The position numbers and the translations under genes are program-made. Source: Frigoriglobus tundricola (lineage in GTDB: Bacteria > Planctomycetota > Planctomycetia > Gemmatales > Gemmataceae). From it: 64,000 bases of DNA. Location: contig NZ_CP053452.2 of the NCBI RefSeq assembly GCF_013128195.2, positions 8,556,001 through 8,620,000 of the forward strand, in the 5' to 3' direction. The notes beneath the pieces were generated by a model. That model searched no databases and was not told the DNA's origin. It saw only the letters and a list, made by a program, of their open reading frames with translations. Below, in pieces: positions 57,385-64,000 of this stretch (the first letter of the stretch is position 1; each line of letters opens with the position of its first letter).

Positions 57385-58122
57385 GTGGACGAACGCACCG
57401 CCCTGCTCGCCAACGTGCTCAGCGCACCCGCCGACGATACCCCGCGCCTCGTACTGGCCGACTGGCTCGAGGAGCACAACGAGGAGGCGCTCGGGCGGTT
57501 CGTCCGGGCCGGCGTCGTCGCGGCCCGGTTCCGGGGCGAAGAGCTGATCGACGATCCGGACTACTACACCGCGCTCGCCACACTCACCGATGTGGCGACG
57601 GCCGCTCACCCCGCCCTGTGGGTGTCGGAGCTGGGAGTCGGCCCGTCCCCGCTCGCGTTCGGCGACTGGTCGTGGGACAGCGTGGGCGATCGGGTGATGG
57701 TTCGCATCGGTGCGGCGCTGGGCGCGTTCACGCGGGGGCTGCTCGCGGAACTGAACGTCACGCGTGGGGAGTGGTACGCGGTCGCTTCGCGCGCCCTGGT
57801 CGCGTGGCCGATCGAGCGGGTTCGGGTAACGGACGTGCCCGGCCTGACGTTCACGGTCGAGCCCGTTGAGTCGGGCTGGCGCATCACCGGGCGGCTGAAG
57901 ACGCCGCGGCGGAACGTGCCGCTCAGCCGAATCGCGCTCCCGGCCGCGATGGCACCCGGAGCCGTTCTCGCTCTGTCGTCAGCGGATTGGGCCGCCGACC
58001 AGTTCTTCCCGGACCGGGAGGCGCTGGTTCAGGGTGCCGCGAAGGAGTGCGCCCTGATCGTGGATGATCTGAAGGAGGCGGCCGGGGACCGGTGGCCGCC
58101 CCCGCCGCGCCGGCGGAGATGA
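57385..58122 (+). CDS. TIGR02996-domain protein
   Basis: GTG 57385 follows GAGGTG. The first 45 residues match the TIGR02996 domain (ERTALLANVLSAPADDTPRL, VLADWLEEHNEEALGRFVRAG). The rest (245 residues total) is helical, then beta-rich (RVRVTDVPGLTFTVEPVESGW), and unrecognised. Such domains occur in families of dozens of Gemmata proteins, often beside leucine-rich repeats or WD40. Its native promoter appears to be cut off by the IS630 element, so expression may depend on the IS or be reduced. Confidence 0.75.
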   Translation: MDERTALLANVLSAPADDTPRLVLADWLEEHNEEALGRFVRAGVVAARFRGEELIDDPDYYTALATLTDVATAAHPALWVSELGVGPSPLAFGDWSWDSVGDRVMVRIGAALGAFTRGLLAELNVTRGEWYAVASRALVAWPIERVRVTDVPGLTFTVEPVESGWRITGRLKTPRRNVPLSRIALPAAMAPGAVLALSSADWAADQFFPDREALVQGAAKECALIVDDLKEAAGDRWPPPPRRRR

Positions 58123-58244
58123 ACGACCCTTCAGAAGACAAAGCGTGAAAAGGGCATTTGAAGCAGAACGCCGCCGGGGGGACGTGCGCCCAGCGATTGT
58201 GCCGAGCGGCAGTGCCTGCAGGGGTCTCAACACGCGCGTCCCGG

Positions 58245-58799
58245 TCACCCGGCATGAGTCCAGATCCACTTCGCGAGTACCACCGCGCCAACGAACCCGC
58301 CAACGACGATCAACAGGAACACCGCGAGCACCGCGGCGAGGCGCCACCAGCTCGCGCGGGCCGTGTTCTCGCGGTTCACGATCGCCTGCTCGACCAGCGC
58401 CACGTTCTTCGCGTTCGCCTTGTACAGCACGTCCAAGTAGTCGCCTACGAAGGGGACGAACCCGATCAGTGCGTCGATCGCGAGGTTGACCAGCATGCGG
58501 GCCATTACGACCGTGGGGACGCCGAGTTTGTTCGCCGCGTGCAGCACGTACCCGCCGACGGCCGCACTGCTCAGATCGCCGATGACCGGGATCAGGCCGA
58601 GGACCGGGTCCAACCCGAGCTTCATCTTCGTGCCGGGGACCGTCACGGCCTCGTCCATCCATTTCCGGATCTGGCGGATGATGGCCAGTTGGACCTTCTC
58701 GTCGCGCGTCAGCGCCTCGACCATTGCGTCCACGGCAGCGTCGAGCTTCGGCCCCACCCTGGCTCCCGGTCCGGGCGTGCGATGTGTGGACGTTTCCAC
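58245..58799 (-). CDS. DUF4112 membrane protein
   Basis: A 184-residue protein with the DUF4112 signature LGLDPVLGLIPVIGDLSSAAV near 62-82 and GFVPFVGDYLDVLYKANAKN near 113-132, and a C-terminal membrane helix (LAAVLAVFLLIVVGGFVGAVV). DUF4112 proteins are small membrane proteins of unknown function in bacteria and archaea. ATG 58799 is preceded by GAAAC only; the start is reasonable as it precedes a polar N-terminus. It overlaps by about 90 bases the frame of the next gene upstream. Confidence 0.85.
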   Translation of the reverse strand: METSTHRTPGPGARVGPKLDAAVDAMVEALTRDEKVQLAIIRQIRKWMDEAVTVPGTKMKLGLDPVLGLIPVIGDLSSAAVGGYVLHAANKLGVPTVVMARMLVNLAIDALIGFVPFVGDYLDVLYKANAKNVALVEQAIVNRENTARASWWRLAAVLAVFLLIVVGGFVGAVVLAKWIWTHAG

Positions 58800-59506
58800 G
58801 GGTCAATGGTCTCCTCAGTGCCGGTGCCGGATGGGGGCGCGACGGGGCCGTGGTTCGCGAGCGGTATCGCCCTCGGGCGCGGAGCCGCGTCGTCGGTATC
58901 GGTGGTTTGCAAATGTGGCGCCGCGGGAACGAATTCCTCCCGACCCGCACGGATCGTTCCACGGCCCAGCGGGTCGGCGCGCGTCAGCCCACATCGAACA
59001 AGCTCGGCGTCTCGGGGCGTCGGGGCCAGGTGGCTAAACGGTACTCCTTCTTGTCCTTCGGGTTTACCAACCCGCCCGCCGCCGTCGCGGCGTACCGGCC
59101 GCATTTCACTCACGTTTTCTCCAGAAAAGCACGCCCACGTCGCGAACTCGGCGAGCGTGATCGCCGCAAGAATGCCGTAATGGATTGTCAGCTTCTCAAC
59201 AAAACTGCGCGAGTCGGGCGAAGTGAGGATGGCCGGAGTGCGTTTGAGGAGGGCGAGCATTCCGAAAAGGATCGTTCCGTACCCCATGCACGCCAGCGCC
59301 AGCCAGCCGACCGCCTGAAACCGCCGCCGGTACGGGAAGGCAAAGTACCCGGGGGCGCCGAAGATGATGGCACACGTCAGGCCGAAGCCCAGCAAGCCAA
59401 GTGGGTCTCCGGAGCCATCGGACGTACTCACGACCACGGCCATTTCGGCCGGCGTGACAAATACAACAAAACCACCGAAGAATAATACCCCGATGACGTA
59501 CCTCAC
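58709..59506 (-). CDS. Membrane protein with uncertain C-terminal half
   Basis: ATG 59506 starts a protein with about four membrane helices in the first 135 residues (VLFFGGFVVFVTPAEMAVVV; LLGFGLTCAIIFGAPGYFAF; VGWLALACMGYGTILFGMLAL; IHYGILAAITLAEFATWACF). After residue 140 the sequence is polar, Arg/Pro-rich and unlike a real domain, and it overlaps the DUF4112 start. The true stop may lie earlier, hidden by a base-count difference near 59090. No family recognised. Confidence 0.5.
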   Translation of the reverse strand: MRYVIGVLFFGGFVVFVTPAEMAVVVSTSDGSGDPLGLLGFGLTCAIIFGAPGYFAFPYRRRFQAVGWLALACMGYGTILFGMLALLKRTPAILTSPDSRSFVEKLTIHYGILAAITLAEFATWACFSGENVSEMRPVRRDGGGRVGKPEGQEGVPFSHLAPTPRDAELVRCGLTRADPLGRGTIRAGREEFVPAAPHLQTTDTDDAAPRPRAIPLANHGPVAPPSGTGTEETIDPWKRPHIARPDREPGWGRSSTLPWTQWSRR

Positions 59507-59914
59507 GAGTCCTCCTGATGTGGCCTCGGCCGTAGCGTACTGCGGACAGTGTTGACTTGGTCGCCGGACGCCGGCGACGCCTCATTCCTCGATGCGGATT
59601 CCCGCCGCCGGCGCGTCTTTTGAGTGGCGCGGTGGGGGAGCTTCACCGCCGCGACGGTTTCGTCAGCGGCCGAGCACAAAGAAGGGCCGTGAGGATGAGA
59701 GCGTTCATGGGATGATTGGAGCAGACGATCTCGCGTCGGGCAAGGGGCGACTCACGAGCACCGGCGACGGTGCGAAGCTAACGGTGACGGGCCGGTTGCG
59801 GGTCATCAGGCACCTGACCGCAGTCGTTGGTGGGGTGCGTGTCGACGCTTGGACCGAGGTGCGGGTGACGGAGGGGTGAGGGGCTGAACCGCGGCGCCCG
59901 GCTCGGCAGCTCAC
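59507..59914. other. Region with weak coding potential
   Basis: About 400 bases. A plus-strand frame (59592-59879) ends in GDGAKLTVTGRLRVIRHLTA and DAWTEVRVTEG, possibly a fragment of a beta-rich protein, but lacks a start signal. Nothing else is seen. Confidence 0.35.
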
Positions 59915-60307
59915 TCAACCCCACATGGCGGCCCGCCTCCGCACCGCGTCTCGGTCGAGCCACTCGATCGTGCCGGCCAAGTGGTCCGGGACACCAGCCG
60001 CCAATAGCGCCCCGTCTCGCGCGTAGACCTCCAGGTGGCAGTGGCTCCCATCGGTGGTCGCCACCACTCCATAGGTGAACGTGCCGCGGGCATCGGCTCG
60101 GAACACGTACACGTTCCCGTTATCTTGCTCCAGGACGTTGACAAAGTAGAACCCGACGGCCTCGAACACCTCAGCCGGGACGGCCTCGCAGTCGTCCGGC
60201 CCCGTGATGTTCTCGAGCGGGCGCCCCCCGCCGATCCGCATGCGCGGCTCGCCAAAGTCGGACACACGCCCTTCGTAGAAGTCACGAACCGCCACATCGT
60301 CCGCCAT
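59915..60307 (-). CDS. Small hypothetical protein beside a half attC-like site, 130 aa
   Basis: ATG 60307 starts ADDVAVRDFYEGRVSDFGEP and the protein continues with FEAVGFYFVNVLEQDNGNVY, FTYGVVATTDGSHCHLEVYA and HLAGTIEWLDRDAVRRRA; a compact alpha/beta domain of no known family. Some 20-40 bases upstream is CGGCCGGTGAGCTTTTGGTT, similar to the L'-R' half of the attC-like sites, so it may be an isolated cassette. No ribosome binding site is obvious. Confidence 0.55.
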   Translation of the reverse strand: MADDVAVRDFYEGRVSDFGEPRMRIGGGRPLENITGPDDCEAVPAEVFEAVGFYFVNVLEQDNGNVYVFRADARGTFTYGVVATTDGSHCHLEVYARDGALLAAGVPDHLAGTIEWLDRDAVRRRAAMWG

Positions 60308-60325
60308 TGCTCGGGCTCCCCCGCT

Positions 60326-60350
60326 TGAACCAAAAGCTCACCGGCCGCGA
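60326..60350 (-). repeat. Half attC-like site
   Basis: Minus strand CGCGGCCGGTGAGC, a 5-base spacer and GTTCAAG resemble the L'-R' half of the sites in the 52-55 kb array. No matching R''-L'' half is clear. Confidence 0.4.
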
Positions 60351-60564
60351 TTGCCGCGACGGAATGACCCGACTACCCATGTGCAGCGCCAGGCTGAGCC
60401 CGATGTTACTCTTTCCCGGGCACCCGTTCCACCACCCAGCACCCCCGAACGTGCGGCCCCGGCCCGTGGCAGGGGGCGAGGACGTCGGTGCGGGTGCGTC
60501 ACCGACCGTTAAGCCTTCGTCCGTTCGGGAAGACCGCTTGGGGCTCGGAAGGTATGGGGTGCTT

Positions 60565-63500
60565 TCACCGGGTTTGGAATCGGTCCCTTTCCGGCCGGTG
60601 TTGGAAGCGGCGCTCTCGCCCGTTCGCTGTCCCGTCCCTCATTTCTCTCGCGGGGCCGGCGCCCGCGCGCGGAGCCCGGGTCCGGGCCACGCGCACGTCG
60701 GCCCAAAACGCGACCCACGCCCCGGCCTCGTCGGCCGGAAGCGCCGCCAGCCACAACGGCCCGCGCACCCGCGACAGATCGGACTCCCTCAGCCAGGCCG
60801 AGAGCGTGTCGGCCGCGAGCTCCGCTCGGCCGCGTTCGGCGCGTCGCCTTCCTTCTGCCGCAGCGCCAGTTCGGCCCAGCCACTCCCGGACGAGCCCGCG
60901 CAGAGCGGCCCGCGCTTCCGGAGAGGTGGGTGCGTCGTTCCCGTCCCCGCGGGCGGCGCGGGCGGCGGGCGCGGGCGGCCGCGTACCGGTGGGCGGCGAC
61001 CGTACCCTCGGCCAGCGCGGGTCGGCGGCGAAGGCCTCACCGTACAACCGGGCGGCGGCCCCGAACCGCTGCTGGAACGGCCGCCCGCACAACTCGGCGA
61101 ACTCGCACGCCTCGGCCGGGGTCGACGGGCGCGTGGCGCCGGTGAGCACGCCCGGGAGCCGGGGGAGCAGCTCCCGCATCCGCTCCGCCCGCGCCAGTTC
61201 CGCCGCGCGCCCGCGTCCCGGGGGTCCGCGCGGACGTTCTCCCGGCAGCAGGCGGCCGCCCCGTCCCCGTCCCCCCGGTCCAGAAGCACGATCGCCAAGT
61301 TGAGCCGGTTCCGGGCCAACCCGGCCCGGACCGCCGAAGCCTTCGGGTAGGCCGCGGCCAGCTCGGAGAGGATCCCGACCGCCTCGCGGTACTCGGCCTC
61401 AGCTGCCGCGAGGTCCGCGGGGATCGCGCACGCGGCCATGTTCCCGAGCGTGTACGCCAGGTCCAGGCGGTGCTCCGGCCGGCCCGGGTAGTCGCGGGCC
61501 AGGCGGCGGCGGAGCGCGAGCGACCGGCGGTACGCGACCAGCGCCTCGTCCGCCCGCCCCGTATCGCTCAGCAGCACCCCCAGGTTGTACTCGTTGCCGG
61601 CGACGCTCTGGACCAGTTCGGGGGCCGGCCCCGTGCTCGCGCCCATGCGCTCCTCGTCTAACCGGGACACCTCGCGGAACGCGGCGACGGCCTCGGCCGT
61701 CCGGCCGGCCCCGTGGTGCACCACGCCCTCCAGGTTCCACGCGCGGCTGAGCCCGCCGAGGACCGCAGCCGATCGGTCCGGGGGGGCGGCCCGGTACGGC
61801 ACCTCATAAAGCGTGCGGGCCTCTCGAACCGCCCGCAGCGCGTCCTCCGGACGCGCGCCCCGGTCGAGATGGGCCCCGAGATCGAGGAGCGCAGCGGCCA
61901 GAGTCGTCCGGTAGAAGCCGCTCGACGGCCGCCGGGCCAGCAGGTCGCGGCGGATCTCGACCGCCCGCCGCAACTCGGCCCCGGGGTCGGCGGCGCCCCC
62001 CACCTGTTGGGCGACCTTCGCCCGGACCTCCAGCAGGTCCGCCTCGCACCTGAGCACCTGCTCGGCGTCCGTGGCCCCGACCCGGAAGCGGGCCAGGGCC
62101 GCCCGCGCTCTTCGGTGGCCCGGAGGGCGTCGTCCGGGCGGTGCCGCTTCGTGTACTCGTTGGCGCGGAGCAGCGCGATATCGAACGCCACGATGTGGGC
62201 CCCCGAAGCGGTCGGGTCGAGGCGGGCGGCCTCGGCCGCGTTCCCGGCCGCTTCGCCCGCGACGGTCAGGACCTCGGCCTGGTCCTCGGTCCTGCCGAGG
62301 GTGAGCGCCCGGCACCACAACAGCTGGGCCAGGTGCTCCCGCGCGGCGGCGTCGGCGGGCCGGTCCCGGAGCCGGGCGTCGAGGACGACCCGCGCCCGGT
62401 CGAACGTCGCGAGCGCGCCCGGGTAGTCGCTCAGGGCGTCCTGATCGATCCCCTTGCGGACCAGCACTTCGGCCGCCAGTTGCCACTCCGCCGCGGGGCC
62501 CCCGGACCGGGTGAGCAGGGCGTCCGCCTCGGTCAGCGCGGCCAGGCCGTCGTCCTTCCGGCCCAGCGCGTCCCGCAGCTTGCCGAGTTGGAGCAGGACC
62601 CGGGCGAGCCGCACAGCCGGGCCCGCGGCCGCTCCCGAGTCGGTCCGGAGGTCGGCCCGGAGCCGCTGGCAGAACTCGTCCGGGGCGCGCAGCAGCGCGC
62701 CCCGGAGGTCCGCGAACTGCGGGTCGTCCTTCACCGCGCGGTTGTCGGCCACCGCCCGACAGAACGCGCCGATCGCGTCCACGGCCAGCCGCTCCCGCTC
62801 GTCGGCCCGCCCCAGCGCCGCGCCGGTCCGGGCCCCGGCCGCGACCAGTTCGTCATTCGTCCGCGCGAGTTCGGCGTTCTTGGCTCCCAGATCGGCGGCC
62901 GCCCGGCGCTGCACGGCGAGGACCACACCGAGCCCGGCGGTGACGGCGACGGCCAGGACCGCGGCCCCGCCGAGCCACACCCGCCGCCGCTTCCGCTGCT
63001 CGCGCGCCTCGGCGGCGCTGACCGCGCGGTCCCGTTCGGCCCGCCGCAACCGGTCGTCCACGGCCGCCCGGTACGCGGCCACCGCCCGGGCCACCGCCCG
63101 GCCGTCCGCCGGCCGGTCCCAGGGCCGGGTGTGGAGGCACCGCTTCGCCAGGTCGATGAGGTCGGGGTCCGCCCCGCACCCGTCGAGGGCCGACCGGACC
63201 CCGTCCAGGTCGGCGCGGGCGGCCCGCACGATCGTGTCCGCGACGCTGTTGCCCACGAAGGGCGGCCGGCCGGTGAGGACCACTGCCAGGACCCCGCCAA
63301 GGGCGAACACGTCGGCGCGGGCGTCCACGGGCTCGCTCCGGGCCTGTTCCGGGGCCATGTAGGACGGCGTCCCCTTGACCAGGCCCGCGAGGGTCGCGAC
63401 GGGGTCCTCGGGTGCCGGCCCGCCCTCGGTACCCCCCGGCGCGTCCGGGTCGGCCCCGATCACCTTGGCGAGCCCCCAGTCCATCACCTGGACCTCGCCG

Positions 63501-64000
63501 AACGCACCCACCATCACGTTCGCCGGCTTGAGGTCGCGGTGGACCACGCCCCGGGCGTGGGCGTACCCGATGGCCTGACAGACTTGCTCGAACACCGCCA
63601 GGAACCGCTCGCGGTCGGCGGGGCCGTCCGTGCGGCCGCGGAGCAGTGTCTCGAGGGTCTCGCCCTCGACCAGTTTCATCGCCAGGAACGGGCGCCCGTC
63701 GCCCAGCACGCCCAGCGCGTGGACCGGTGGGACGCCGGGGTGCGGTAACCGGGCGGCGATCCGGGCCTCGCGCACGAACTCCGCGTCGAGCATGTTGGGG
63801 AGCATCACCTTGATCGCGACCGGGCGGTCGAGCGCGAGCTCGCGTGCGGCGTACACGACGCCCATGCCGCCGCGGGCGATCTCGCGCCCCAGCTCGTACC
63901 CCGGAACGGTCAGGGGGCCGTCGGGCCGTAGCCGCACGGGCGGCTCCGCCGGCCCGACTTGCGTTCGCTCCTCGGGTCCGCCCGCCGCGTGCCCGTGCGG
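60565..64000 (-). CDS. Ser/Thr protein kinase with TPR tail, frameshifted, 5' end beyond window
   Basis: The frame is open to the right window edge, so the N-terminus is missing. The kinase domain has GREIARGGMGVVYAA, AIKVM, HRDLKPANV, DWG in place of DFG, and GTPSYMAPEQA. A membrane helix (VWLGGAAVLAVAVTAGLGVVL) and TPR-type repeats follow (EYNLGVLLSDTGRADEALVAY). The reading changes frame near 62104 and again near 61205, in GC runs, and ends at 60565 with the usual LSRVRGPLWLAALPADEAGA tail. This is a standard planctomycete PknB-like receptor kinase. The breaks are either sequencing differences or inactivating mutations. Confidence 0.82.

Overview
The window is GC-rich DNA from a planctomycete, most likely a member of the Gemmataceae. 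The evidence is the gene content: a DUF1549-type cytochrome-c protein, a DUF1559 pilin-like protein, an ECF sigma factor fused to a WD40 propeller, a kinase with a TPR tail, TIGR02996 'repeat-companion' proteins, DUF6166 and DUF4112. Envelope genes (kdsB, an LptE-like and a BamD-like lipoprotein) indicate a diderm cell that makes LPS.

Layout. 1-26 kb is chromosomal housekeeping and secretory DNA: a DUF1549 protein cut by the left edge, an S9 peptidase, a redoxin, an esterase, the sigma-WD40 regulator, a CDF transporter with a PhoU-like neighbour, a class V aminotransferase, a pilin-like protein, an SDR, kdsB-pyrG, a cupredoxin, a complete IS3-family element with target duplication, and a DUF6166 gene. 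26,469-35,328 is an 8.9-kb island integrated in a tRNA-Arg(ACG) gene. It is bounded by 49-bp perfect direct repeats and carries a tyrosine integrase, an AlpA-like HTH protein, a primase/SF3 helicase with frameshifts at its N-terminal end, a Dam-type methylase, a terminase-small-subunit-like HTH protein and an iteron-like repeat cluster. There are no structural phage genes, so it resembles a phage satellite or small integrative element. 36-50 kb returns to the chromosome: a WD40 protein, a HEAT protein, GPx-folP-proA on the minus strand, a protease-linker-pdxH operon, recO, BamD-like and LptE-like lipoproteins and a phosphatase. 50-60.4 kb is a recombination hot spot: a truncated tRNA-Leu, a transposase remnant, a series of single-gene cassettes separated by attC-like imperfect palindromes with no integron integrase visible (a CALIN-type array), an IS630 element placed between a promoter and a TIGR02996 gene, and more orphan genes. 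The right end holds a Ser/Thr kinase gene cut by the window edge.

Two observations stand out. The island's integrase reading frame runs through its own attachment site in phase at both ends, so integration and excision would exchange its C-terminus. The 51.4-55 kb region has the architecture of an integron cassette array, with palindromes that keep an unpaired L-box base.

Caution: the primase, HEAT protein, SRAP and kinase genes each need one or more frame changes in GC-rich runs to give a full-length family member. This may be sequencing error rather than decay, and it was not possible to decide from sequence alone. Family assignments come from motif recognition by eye; no database search was run.
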